From contig CP085829.1 of NCBI GenBank assembly GCA_020809705.1, positions 2,728,001 through 2,792,000 of the forward strand: 64,000 nucleotides of DNA, given 5' to 3'. Every line of letters starts with the position of its first letter. Positions within the stretch are counted from its first letter, which is position 1. This document shows positions 45,490 through 56,789 of this stretch, in pieces. This DNA comes from Calonectria ilicicola. Lineage: Eukaryota; Ascomycota; Sordariomycetes; Hypocreales; Nectriaceae. The position numbers were made by a program, and so were the translations under genes. Below the pieces are notes generated by a model. The model searched no databases, was not told where the DNA came from, and saw nothing but the letters and a program-made list of their open reading frames with translations.

Positions 45490-47411
45490 TCAATCCGACT
45501 TGGGCTCCGAACGTTCATTGTCAGAGGCTGATGCGGAGCTATCTTTTTCGTATGTCATAAACTCCTCGTTATTCATGTGGTGATGTCTAACCCAGAAGAT
45601 TACGGTCTGGACAAACAGAGCAATTGCCGGCGCAGCCCACGCCCACTATCGCACACCAGTTAGTATCATGACCAAATTTAGAAAAAAAAAATGACAGGGT
45701 GGTGGCACTTACAATCAGATGAGGGTCAACAACAGCTGGGATCAGGATCTGGCCGATCGCGGCGGACAGCGACTGCATGGCCAAGGAGATGGCCACAACG
45801 AGGGACTTCATTCCCGGGGGCGCTCGCGAGTATGCCAACTCGTACGCTGTTACTGTGCAGAACAACTCGGAAATGGCACCGAGCATGACGTTGGGAAGTT
45901 GCCACCAGATCGAGATCGGGGACACCTCGTCGCACGAAGAGGCCGAATAACCGCAGGGTGACGTCTTGTACACTCTGTATTGGACAACGGCACCGATGAC
46001 ACCAGAGAGGATGGCAAGGGCGAAGCCGAATGTCATGCGGCTAATGGGACCAAACTTAATCCCATAGCGGTGGAGGAGGGGATACAGCCCGTACGACAGC
46101 ATAGGCGAGACAACGAGGATGGTCAGAGGGTTAAAGTTGTGGAGCAGGTCGTTGGGTGCTCCCTTTGAAGTCATCGAGGCTCCCTGGTTCGACTGCACGG
46201 AACCCACGCCGCCGTCATTGATGAAGTATATGGGAAGATAGAGGAAGATTTGGCACACCGAGAGCGTACGCCTCACGTCATCAACGGCCTTGTCGTTCCA
46301 CGATACTTGGATCCCCTGTGCTGCGAGCGTAGCTGGTCTTGCAGACTCAAAGAATCCTTTAGCCCAGAGTTTGCCCTTGTGGTGCTTGATGGAATGTCCA
46401 ATAATCTTGAGAAAGTTGGTCAAGTCGGACCCACAAGCAGGTACCTTAATCATGCGGTTGTATCGCCACACGAGAAGGACCGGCAGGGCGATGTAGACGA
46501 TTCCGGGAAGCAGAAACGAGAGCCAGAACCCATAGTACTTCTCAATGTATGTAGTCGCAATGGCGAAAAAGGCGCCTACGTTGATGCACATGTAGAAGAT
46601 GAGCATGATTCTCTGGATTGTTGTCTCGGGGTCGACGAGGACTCGCTCGCCTGACTCCAGTGTCTTGACATATTCCTTCTGGTGCACGTACTGATCAATG
46701 ACTGTAGGTACCACGTTTGGCTTGAAGATACCAGCTCCAATCGCTAGCAGGAAAAAGCTGATCATAAAGGGAGCCAGCCCATGGCCAGCCTTGAGAACTG
46801 AAGGAGCCGCGCCACCGATCATGATAACGTGGGCCACGCCACCGATGATTACACCCAGCATGATGGCCTTGTAACGGCCGATCTTCGCATCGGCCAGCCA
46901 GGCACCAAAGATGGGAAAGATGTAAGCCATAAAGTTGAACAATAACACCATCGCCGAAGCGAACTGTAGTCCCTTGTTTCTGAGACATGTGCCATTAACA
47001 AGTTGAACCAAACAATGTCGTAGGAACACACTTACAAGGCACCGGCGTGGCCCTCGGAGTCGCCTTTTGCCACAGCACCAGATCCATTGCCTCCTTCCGG
47101 TAGAGGAAATTGCATGTAATTGTTGAAGACAGTCTTGGTGCCATAGTAAGACGCTCTCTCGGCTAGTTCAACAATGCAGAGTAAATATGACGCCCATGGG
47201 ATCTTGTCTGCGACTTTTCGCAATGAAGCGCGTTCTTCTGGCGACGGGGGAGGGTAGTCGAGGCTTTCCACTTCCTTTAGATTTAGTTCAAGCGCACCCT
47301 CCTTTCCATCAGACTTTGATTCAGTCGGGGTAGGACCCCCCTGAGTTGAGATGGTGGCTTCCAATAATTAGTTTCTATGCGAACAGATACAGCCAATCAG
47401 TACGAACCCAT
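45490..47411 (-). CDS. PTR2: POT/PTR2-family proton-coupled peptide transporter
   Basis: Proposed exons: 47408-47411 (ATGG), 47036-47357, 45713-46979 and 45490-45645, giving 582 aa. The last two introns are well supported: 46980-47035 restores ALNKGLQFASAMV and 45646-45712 (with CTAAC branch) joins DPHLI to WAWAAPAIALFVQTVIFWV. The 50-nt first intron (GTTCGT donor, AAG acceptor) is inferred because the second exon has no ATG and a TAA lies just upstream. It would give an N-terminus MATISTQGG. The sequence shows the PTR2 signature region CIVELAERASYYGTKTVF, about twelve hydrophobic segments, GAGIFKPNVVPTVIDQY and a charged tail (NERSEPKSD). The family imports di- and tripeptides with protons at the plasma membrane. 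Confidence 0.85.
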
Positions 47412-49643
47412 ATCGTAGAATTCGAAGCCAGTTTGCCCTCTCAAACAAAGCTGGTGCTAGGACGTTTGGACCGAGAGTGCATTCTCCCAAAGAACACAAG
47501 AAACACACGAGGGGAGGACATAACCAGATATACCCGAGCATTTTCTTATCGGAAGGGCCCGCGTTTGTCTCTATTGAGAAGGCTCCCCGAGACAACTGCA
47601 GAGGCGAATGTCGCCATCCCGGTCGGGTTTTCCTCATACAGGGCCCTAGGCGATCAACTCGAAAAGGAATTTCCATTACTCTGAGATTTAGAGTTAAAAT
47701 GGAGAAGGGCCGCTGTGAATCGGCTAGCTGGACCACTCAAAAGCCCTTGAGGGCGATGACGTGACGACGTCCGCCATGGATAGCGGTCGTCAACCCCGTT
47801 TAGAGCGTCTAGAATTCGCACACGCACTCTGCGAACTAGCAGGGCATCCCACACACGGACCGATACTACCTGGCAATCTAGGCCTCGATTAGACTGGCGA
47901 ACCAGCAGCCGACAAAGGAGGGGAAGTTTATTCGTTTTGGATTGTATTCGCCTGGAACATTGTTGGTTGTGACATTAGATAGTACTATCGCAGTACCCTT
48001 GCAGGTGGCACGGTGGTATATTGTGGAGACGATTGTGAAGCCCTGGGATGTAGTGGGGGATCTGAGGAGGTCGGTTCTGTTTCAGCCGATAACGTCTTGT
48101 TCTCGCCGAACCTTGAATGCGTTTGCCTATCCCATTTGTGTTTTTATTGCCGAGTGTGAGAGTGGGATGCTGGGAGGCGGTTGAGACGCTCAGCTTACTT
48201 TTATTGGAGAAGAGAGCGTGCCTCTACACCACCTAGGCCTTTCCCATACTGCTCTCGTGAGGATATCTTTCTAGAATATTGGATATGCATCTCTTTGCTG
48301 TGATCGTGATATCAGGTGGAGCCAAAGGAGTAGGATAGGCAAAGAAACTCGAGCCTCGGCTAGGATCATGGGAGGGGTTGTGACCCCAATCGAGATAACT
48401 AGATTAGGGCACCTCCATTGGCCAAACTTTGGAAGGAGCATATTGTCGGGTTACAAAATATATCATTAATGAAATGGCCAAACTAGAAAGAAGACGTTGG
48501 CTTTTGAATTCTTTTTATTTAGTGCCATCGACTAGTTGATACCAAGTAGCTGTATTGATAGCATCAAAACAAAAAAAAATGTGGGTACTCTGACTTCGAA
48601 AAGGAAGCCTTCGGTAACTAACTGACAGCTTGGAATGATAAATTAGAGGCTCGATTTTCCGGCCTCCAAGCCTAAATGTCTTTTTTTTTAAGACATATAT
48701 GCATCTGCTTGACTCGGAGGCCCTGGTTGGAGTCTCGCTTCTGGTAATTTTTATTAGGATCTGCTGTGATAACCGGAGTGAGAGGTGCTTTGGGGTCTCA
48801 GGGGAAAAGTCCGTCACGAAACAGACACTGGTGTCAAGATGCCAAAACATGTTTCAATCGCTGTCGATGTATAATGAAAACAACTGTCTGACTGCTGAAC
48901 CTCACACTGGCTGCTCCGCTTTGGGGAAAACGCTCAGTCCAGAGACGTTGCCCCAAAAGACAGAATTTCAGTCGGCGCTCGCATAAAGGGCGCGGTTGGG
49001 GGCCTCGATGCAGCGCGACGTCGTATGAGGTACTGCATACTGTTGTGATATAAGCCTTCATTTCAATGCATCAGGCCTTACATGATGTGGTAGCAAAGAG
49101 CCCCAGTTCTCTGCATCTCCACCGTCGCTGCTCACCGACAGGAACAAAATGCTCCGAGCGGCTAGCATTTCTTCTTCTCACCGTTTGCTTGCTTTTTCTT
49201 TTCTCTCCCCCCCCCCCCTGCGAGGTTGTGTCGTCCTGTCATGGGACAGGGTACTCCATGAGTGCAGGTGTGTTGTGCAGCTGTGCGGAGCTATGACCCC
49301 ATGTGAAACAGAGTCCCCAAAACAAAAGGGCTTTCCTCCTCTTGCCAAAGGGTGTTGGGGAAGTTCGCACTTTCAGTCAATGCGATTGGCTGCAGGTCAT
49401 GGTTTGAGACATGGCGTTTTCGTCGGCTGGTAAGCGCTAGGAACGGTTCGAAGCCTGGCAAATCATGAGCGAGCGGTAATGGTGAGGCTGTCATGCGTCC
49501 GCGTGTGTGTGCTTCCCCAAATCGTGAATTGCTTAATTGGCTTGAGCCTTGAGTCATAGTTTTCTTGGCTCCCTCGTCCAATCACTAGTGGCGGGCAGTA
49601 CAAAGGTGTAGCTGAGGACTTGTGCGTGTGTTGCTGGGATGCC
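47412..49643. other. Upstream of the peptide transporter, no gene recognised
   Basis: Contains the PTR2 promoter on the minus strand. Beyond about 47.9 kb nothing gene-like is seen. Short poly-T and poly-C runs occur at 48679-48690 and 49208-49219. Confidence 0.4.
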
Positions 49644-50579
49644 ATGCAATTGCAGGGCTTCCTGGTGAAGGAAAAATCGAGCCATGCAATTATCGCCTTA
49701 CAAAGTTATGTTTACGTGCAAGATGTGACGGAGAATAGCGGAAGACAAGCCCTTGTCCCGATACCCGGGCTCAAGAAAACGCCAGGCTGCTATCGCGTGG
49801 TGAATTGGGCGATGAAAAAGGAAAAGCCCAACTGCTGTGTTGCCGTAAGAGTAAGAAAGTTGGGCACAGCATGCTCGTACCGCCCAAGTACGACTTGCTC
49901 ATGGCCGACCACCTTGCACCTTGTCCTGTCACATGTTACACACCTGCACAAACAGCTTGCTCATTCAACTCTGCTCCCACCCACAAGCAGTGGCACCGGG
50001 CCCGACGGAGGGCCAATGCGGCAACTTCACAAACGAGTGAGCAAAAAAAAAAACAAAAAGGAAGAGTGCGAGGAAAACTCTAAGCTCCATGGGACAACGT
50101 CTGATCTCACGTCAAAATCCTATATCCCTGGCTGTATCCGAAGCCCTGGGTGCCTGGTGCTCTTTGCTCGCCCATCCCTATTTTTAGGCCCCCAAGAAGT
50201 GGCTGCTAGTCTTCTTTTATTCTCTCTTTTCGTCTCCTCGTGCTCTCTCCGCCTATGTCTAGCTAGGCCAAAGATTCGAGGCCTGACCGAGCATCAGGAT
50301 CAGACAAGACGGGCCGTGGAGCGAATGAGCAGGGCAAGGGCCCCGAGTGGGGTTTTTCGTATCCAAACAGAGACGGGATGGTGGGAATTGGCTCATGCAG
50401 CCACATCCGAAATCAATGGGGAGAGGCCGCTCGCCAAAAAGGTGACAGCCGTTGGGCCAGTGGATTCTGGTGTGGCGCTTGTGGATGCTATCACAGTGCT
50501 GACGGGGAGGGATACACCACATCCACAGTCTTTTTCGCTTTTGGGAGCAAACAGCAGGGAGCACCAATTGGGTTGCTGA
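49644..50579 (+). other. Orphan open frame of 311 codons, coding status doubtful
   Basis: The frame is open from an ATG at 49644 to 50579. The translation has no recognisable domain. It includes a low-complexity Lys/Glu patch encoded by an A-run (KKKNKKEECEE), one hydrophobic stretch (AASLLLFSLFVSSCSL) and many Cys, His and Pro residues, looking more like chance translation than a folded protein. Its length is nevertheless unusual for random sequence. It might be a species-specific gene, or part of a transcript leader of the Rgd1 gene downstream. Confidence 0.2.
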
Positions 50580-52124
50580 GATGACATGTGCGCATCCAGC
50601 AGATATCGTGCGGCATGATGCAGGAAGGACACTCTGAATTTCCTTTCCTCACTCATTGTTTGGCATGCGCGTTGCCGTTTGGTGCCTACGGCCTCCGGGC
50701 TCGCCGTATGGCTTCGGGTCCTCGGATGCAACGTTCGACGATCATGACTGTTACCATGGGAAACGCAAATGGGCGGTCAAGGCAGGGATTCCCAGCTGAT
50801 CGGGAGCCGTGGAAGCAATCAATTGTGAAGCCTTCTAGCGCGTATCAGAGGCACCAGATGGCAGATATATTGGGTCGACCCAGTTTGGAGGTCGAGAACT
50901 TGGGTGGTGCGGTTGTTATACGTAATCATGGAGGTTGGATAAATTAGGCCGCTTCTCAAGATACTTGGCCAAGGTGTTAAAATCTACGACAGCCAGTTAG
51001 AGCCCTGGGCCGGCGTCAGGTACGGGTGTCATGGCCGCCTAAAAACGAGCCTGAGGGGCATCCAAGGGCCGTGATCAGGCACAGCAACCCGCTGTGGATG
51101 TCTCGGCTCAGGGGGGCAACTGCGGGGAGCGTGAGGTGAGTGCCCAGTCTGTACAAGCGCTAGCTCGCCCTGTACGTAGTCTGCACGTAGTCGCCCGGTG
51201 CACTGGGTTGTGGTGACCATCACCAACACCACCATCGAGCCGTACCAAGGTTGCGCCAGGACCACCTCTTTTTACTAGGTCCACGTCTTGGCTACTACCG
51301 GTGCTATCGGCGAGCTGCGTGGTGCACAGTATGCCGGTGAGACGATAAAGACATGCATCTGTAGCATAGTCGGCCACTTGAGATATACAATGCGCACCGT
51401 CACAAGTGCCATCAGCCTCAAACACAAGCTACGTGTGTACATGGTCAACGGCAAATGCTCGCCAGTCGTGTGTGTGCGTCCTGACCCGCTCCCACCCTCC
51501 CCCGTTCGTCATCCCTCACCCGCAGCCAGTCGCTCAGCCACATCAGCCCAATTTCTTTCCCTCGCCCACTCCACCACGCTCACTCCAGTCTAGTTCCCAT
51601 CCTTCGGGTTGCACCTGTGTCTCTCCGGCGTGTCCCTCCTTTGCTGAGCTGCTTTTGCTCGTCGCCAGTATTCGTTATTCCTTCTTGTGATCCGTTGTCG
51701 GGCTTCGTGCGACACGAGACCCCCTCCCTCCCTCTCTCCCTTCCTCTATAAGCCGCATCCTCATCCCCAGGCTCGAGGACAGGCTCTCTTCATATCCTCA
51801 TATACCACCCACCCTCGCCCTCTTCACCCCACCGCAGAGCTCACCTGTCGTCACCGCCGCTGCCGACGCTGCCGTGTTGTCCTGCACCGAAGTTGCGCCA
51901 CCTCGCCCGGAGCTCCTTGTCGTCGCTGTCTTCATCGCCGTCGCATACGACAATTCCGCCCGCTGGCGATCCTCCCCTGTCCTATTACGTCGTCCTCGGG
52001 AATGCGAGCCACCACCCAGGCGCCCCGAATCGACCGACGTCCGCTATTGCCAAATTTGGTCCGTCTTGGATTCTAGCCCGCCTCCGAGACAAAGCTCGTA
52101 CCCGGGCCCCCCCTTCTCTCTACC
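50580..52124. promoter_or_regulatory. Rgd1 upstream region
   Basis: From about 51.45 kb the plus strand becomes strongly C/T-rich (CCCTCCC, CTCTCTC runs) up to the Rgd1 ATG, typical of promoters and leaders of constitutively used fungal genes. No exon recognised. Confidence 0.45.
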
Positions 52125-54710
52125 ATGGCCACTGAATTCCACTCCACGGCCTCCGAGGCCTTCTCTCCTCAACACCAACGCGACCCGTCCGCTACCATGT
52201 CGCTGGGCACTCCCTCGAGCCCGCAGGCGCCGTCCGACAATGGCGGTGCTACTGTCGAAGACATGTTTAGCACCGATGGGAACGACCTGCCGCCCCTCCC
52301 GAAGGAGGCCCCAGAAGTCCCTAAGCAGGTCACTGAGGTTCTCGTTTCTGAGGTATGCTGACAGCTTCAACACTTACCATTATCCTTCAGACTCAATGCT
52401 TACGCAATTTCTAGATTGGAATTTCTACTCTACTGAACCGTCTCAAGCAGAGCATAGCTTCAGCCAAGGTAATTCAGCACTTCAATTCACTTCACACTCC
52501 AGCTCAAGCTTACACTTCTGCCCAACAAGGAATTCGCCCTTTTTCTCAAGAAACGCTCCTCACTCGAAGAAGATCATGCCAACGGCATCAAGAAACTCAG
52601 CCGCTCTACACAGGATAGTATGCGCCGACCCGATCACCGCCAGGGCACCTTTGGCTCTGCCTACGATGAGATGATGTCGACACACGATCGCATGGCCGAG
52701 AACGGTTTGCAATTTGCTTCCTCCCTCCACCAAATGCACGATGAAGTCATTGAGCTCGCCGCCATGGCCGAGCGAAACCGCAAAACCTGGAAGGCCAATG
52801 GCCTCTCCGCCGAACAGAAGGTGGCCGATATGGAGCAGGCCATGCGCAAGAGCAAGGCAAAGTATGATTCCCTCGCCGATGAATACGAACGGGTCAAGAT
52901 GGGCGAGGCGCGACAGACCGGCAAAATGTTTGGCGCCCTCAAGGGTCACAAGTCGGCTGCGCAACACGAAGAGGACCTGCTCAAGAAGGTTCAGGCCGCC
53001 GACCAGACCTACCACGGCCACGTTCAGTCGCTGCAGACTGAAAAGGCCCAGCTGGTATCAACCACTAGACCAGAAGCTGTCAAGGCTCTTCAGGGCCTTA
53101 TCCGTGAGATTGACTCCGGAGTGTCGTTGCAGATGCAAAAGTTTGGTAAGTAAACGGGAGTCTCATATTGCGCCAGCGCACCAAGTTGGAACATTGGCTA
53201 ATCGCATGCACTCAACAGCGGCCTATAACGAAAAGTTATTGTTGAGCAACGGCATCAACGTCAGCCCCATTCAAGGTCCAGGTGACTCCGGCCAGCGCAG
53301 CTTAAGACAGGCCGTCTCGTCGATCAACAACGATAAGGACCTGAACGACTACGTAACCGCCCAACACAGGAACCTGCCGCCCACCGGTCCCGAGATCAAG
53401 TACGAGCGGCATCCGGTGAGTTTGCCCACGGCTTCCGCCCACGACTCCAACCTCTTATAAGTTGCCATAGGTCCTCGCTCCCCAGTCTTCCGGTTACCAG
53501 GCTTCCCAGAGCCCATTGGGGCAAACTCCTCCCTCAGCAGGAGGGTTTTCTGGCCCTCAACCCCTGGGCCCCGGCTCAAGATCCAGTACCCTAGGCCTCA
53601 GTCCCATCATCGGTGCGCCTCCGGGATCATCTGGACCTGACTCTTTCCCACCGAGTACACCTGCGGACGAACCGCGACCCTTTTCCCAAACACACAACCG
53701 AAGCTTTAGCCATGGAACTATGCCCGTGTCACAGCCAGCGCATGCTCCACAAACATCTGGCCGAACCACCACTCAGCGATATGGCAATGGAGGTGGTTCT
53801 ATTAGCTCCACAGGGCCTCCTCAGCTGGGAGCTCTACCATTCCAACCCTCAGACTCGACGCCCCCGCCAGGTTCTGGACCGTTCCAAGCTCCGCAGGAAC
53901 TTGCGGGAAGCAGCGCAGGCCCAAGTGCCCCCAGTCTATCACCACCTCCTTACGGAGTCTCTGGACCTCCTCCCCCTGGAGCGTCTGCGCCCAACAGGCC
54001 CGTTTTTGGTCTGCCATTAGCACGTCTCTATGAGCGTGATGGCTTGGCTGTGCCGATGGTTGTGCACCAGTGCATCCAGGCTGCAGATCTGTACGGCTTG
54101 GCCGTGGAGGGTATTTACCGACAGTCTGGTTCGCTAGCGCACATCCAGAAGCTCAAGGTTATGTTTGACAACGGTATGTTTCGGGTTATACCTCAGCCAG
54201 AACTTGCGACTAATGATGCGACAGACTCTTCAAACCCCGCGCTCGACTTCAGAAATCCCGAGAATTTCTACCATGACGTGAACAGTGTCACGGGCCTTTT
54301 GAAGCTCTTCTTGCGCGAGCTGCCTGACCCCCTTCTTACACAAGAGCATCATGACAGCCTCATCGCCGCAGCAAGTAAGTGCCATAGTTAGACAAGTTGA
54401 TATTTGTGTTGGAAACTAACTTGAACCCCCAGAGCATGATGACGATATTGTCCGTCGCGACTCTCTCCATGCCATCATCAACAGCCTCCCCGACCCCAAC
54501 TACGCCACTCTACGTGCGCTCACTCTCCATCTTTACCGCGTCATGGACAATTCGCACAACAACCGCATGAACTCTCACAACCTGGCCGTCATCTTTGGCC
54601 CCACTCTCATGGGTACCGACCCCGGAACTGCGATCGCGGATGCTGGATGGCAGATCAAGGTCATTGATACAATTTTGCAAAACACGTACCAGATCTTTGA
54701 CGAGGATTAG
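52125..54710 (+). CDS. RGD1: Rgd1-type RhoGAP with F-BAR domain
   Basis: Six exons: 52125-52352, 52415-52468, 52530-53145, 53219-53415, 53471-54374 and 54433-54710, giving 758 aa. Introns are 55-73 nt with standard ends; the last has an ACTAAC branch. After a Ser/Pro-rich start (about 1-75), the F-BAR domain spans about 76-330 (IGISTLLNRLKQSIASAK, EFALFLKKRSSLEEDHANG, KYDSLADEYERVK). A long Pro/Ser/Gly linker runs from about 385 to 540. The RhoGAP domain covers 546-755 (GLAVEGIYRQSGS with arginine finger Arg582, LKLFLRELPDPLL, NLAVIFGPTLMG). It ends QIFDED. In yeast Rgd1 inactivates Rho3 and Rho4 at growth sites, binding membranes through F-BAR. The two adjacent small introns around the 54-nt exon 2 make exon skipping possible, as it would keep frame. 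Confidence 0.93.
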
Positions 54711-55486
54711 TCTGCTTCAATCTGTGCTACTGGGCTGATTTTCTGGGGACAGGAAAGGGGAAAGGGTTGGTTTCTACTTGTTTCCAAATCTTGCATGGCG
54801 TCTCATCCTTCGTATCCACGTGCGTATCTAATGGGGCCCGTTTTGTTTTATTTACAGCTTGATGCTTCTAATGTAAGACTATGGTGGGGAGGCTTATGTC
54901 GTCGCATCCAACACGAACACGATTTGCATCCTAAATTTTTTTTTCTGCATGTACCACTGTGTTTTCTTTATGTGATGGGGGGTTCTCCAATTTTGCTGTC
55001 TTTTCTTGTTGATGTGAAACCAAGCGTACTTCGGGCCTCGTCTTTGTGTGAAAGACCTTTTTTTATTCAAATGTATGCGAAGCTTCTAATAAAGTCATCG
55101 CGGACATTGGTTTGATCGTGACATCATTAATGTACATATAATGTTGCCCACCAAACCGTACGACATCTGACACGGCCCCCAGGAGTTATTGCTGATGTTC
55201 TGATGCAAGTAACTACTCCCCGAACAACAGAGTATTACGTCCATTTCTATTTAAATCCTTGCTATATTTGAAGCAGCTGCCGCACTCTCAACGCACATGT
55301 AAACAACGAATCTAAGGTGAGAACACGACATCATGGCTGCATGACTCCTTTGCGGAGCTCATCCTAGTGACCCATTGTAAATGCAGTTGAATCCATCAAG
55401 CAATATTTAGAAGAAAACGAAGCATAAAAGTTGGAGCGTTACCAAGTCCCGATGTCATGAGCCTCAGTCCTTGTACTGATCTGATA

Positions 55487-55594
55487 CTAAATAGCGTATT
55501 CGCCGGTAACGGCCATGCGAATCTTTGCCCATGGCTTTTCGTACCACGGTGGTTTGGTGTATCGTTCGGTCATGATCTTTTCTTTTATGACCAT
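55487..55594 (-). CDS. Possible terminal exon or tiny ORF, function unknown
   Basis: 35 codons from an ATG at 55594 to a TAG. The composition is strikingly protein-like: MTERYTKPPWYEKP and WAKIRMAVTGEYAI at the end. The frame continues upstream through GIRRH to about 55650 without a clear start, so it may be the last exon of a small gene whose upstream exons I could not join. The overlapping 108-codon plus-strand frame (55457-55783) looks less protein-like. No family recognised. Confidence 0.35.
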   Translation of the reverse strand: MVIKEKIMTERYTKPPWYEKPWAKIRMAVTGEYAI

Positions 55595-56311
55595 GTGTCG
55601 TCGAATTCCGTCTTCATTCGCATACATGCATTCGCAGGATTTAGGGTGATCTCATTTTGTGGAATAAAAAAGGAAGGCTGTAGACGAGAATGTATCAGCA
55701 TTGGCCGGTACAAAGTCGACGGCTTAAGTGAGGAGGGGGGAAAGGGTGAACAAAGCCAAGATGGTGAGTCGATAGTGATATAATTGGTCCATGGGAATAT
55801 CTACTAAATAGCTGACTTGACCAGGGTTTCTCTCAGAGTGAGGAAACATAGAGAAAATTAAGTTTTAATAATTTTATTTGAGCCTACTTTGGTGAAAATT
55901 TGATTTACATACCAATTGATTAAGAACCTGCTTTCAATTAGTTAGATATCTGTGATGTAGCCCACCCTGTCCCTTTGACTAACACTCGGCGTTGGAAAGG
56001 TATTGTGTTAGCAGTTGTGCACGCACTGGAATGAATTGGTCCCGGCGGCCGAAGTCATCTTAAACATGGCTATCTGAACTATTTCTTCTTTTTTTTAAAA
56101 AAAAAAAAGTCTAGGGTTGATTTTTTTCTTCTTCTTTTTTTTTAGGGGGACAGGCAGATCATAAAGACAAAAAACAAAGTTGGTTGTAGTGATTGTCTGC
56201 CGTCTGCCACTTTTGTGGCTGTCGTGTTTCTACAATACACCCCTTGAAAGATTGTGCCCCTGTGCCTTCCTCACCTTAAAACTCCACCACCTGAAGATAT
56301 CAGTTTGGTGG

Positions 56312-56336
56312 TAAAAAATAAATAAATAAATAAATA
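56312..56336 (+). repeat. (TAAA)n microsatellite
   Basis: Four to five AATA/TAAA units in a row within AT-rich intergenic DNA. Confidence 0.8.
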
Positions 56337-56789
56337 TTAATAGGCTTTATATAATAATTATTTATTTATAATTTGGCTGAAAGATGATGGGAAAAGGTAG
56401 GCAGGGTACAAACTTTCAGGGATTGTACTGTAGGTTCAGCTAGTTTATTATTTCAACTGGACATGAATACTTTGATGCAGATTTGTATGATAGAAAATGA
56501 AGCAAACAAATGGAATTATGAGAAGCAGAAAGGCGAAGATGGCATATAAAACCATGAAAAGTGATGTCTATGGTTCCATTTTTCTCCAGATAGCACGGGT
56601 CAAGTGAACGGATATGTATTTTGTCAACCTGAAGTGGCATGACGCACCAGCCACAACTCAATCTAATCTTATCGCTTATCGGACCTCAAAATTTCCTAAG
56701 GCTCCATCATCCTCACGACATCCTCCCACCCAACAGGGCGTCATACCCCCCCTCTTCATGCTTATATCTTCTTTATTCTTGTATTACCA

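Larger units (their letters stand above)
54711..56789. other. Intergenic with one protein-like short frame
   Basis: 3' flank of Rgd1, an AT-rich stretch with a TAAA tetranucleotide repeat near 56312-56336, homopolymer runs at 56088-56110, and the upstream region of the SLS1-like gene. A short minus-strand frame at 55487-55594 is listed separately. Confidence 0.45.

Noticed and set aside
49430..49470. tRNA B-box-like GGTTCGAAGCC
   Set aside because: No T-stem pairing and no matching A box or acceptor stem. Other B-box-like strings (14480, 29215, 38455, 44095) fail in the same way.
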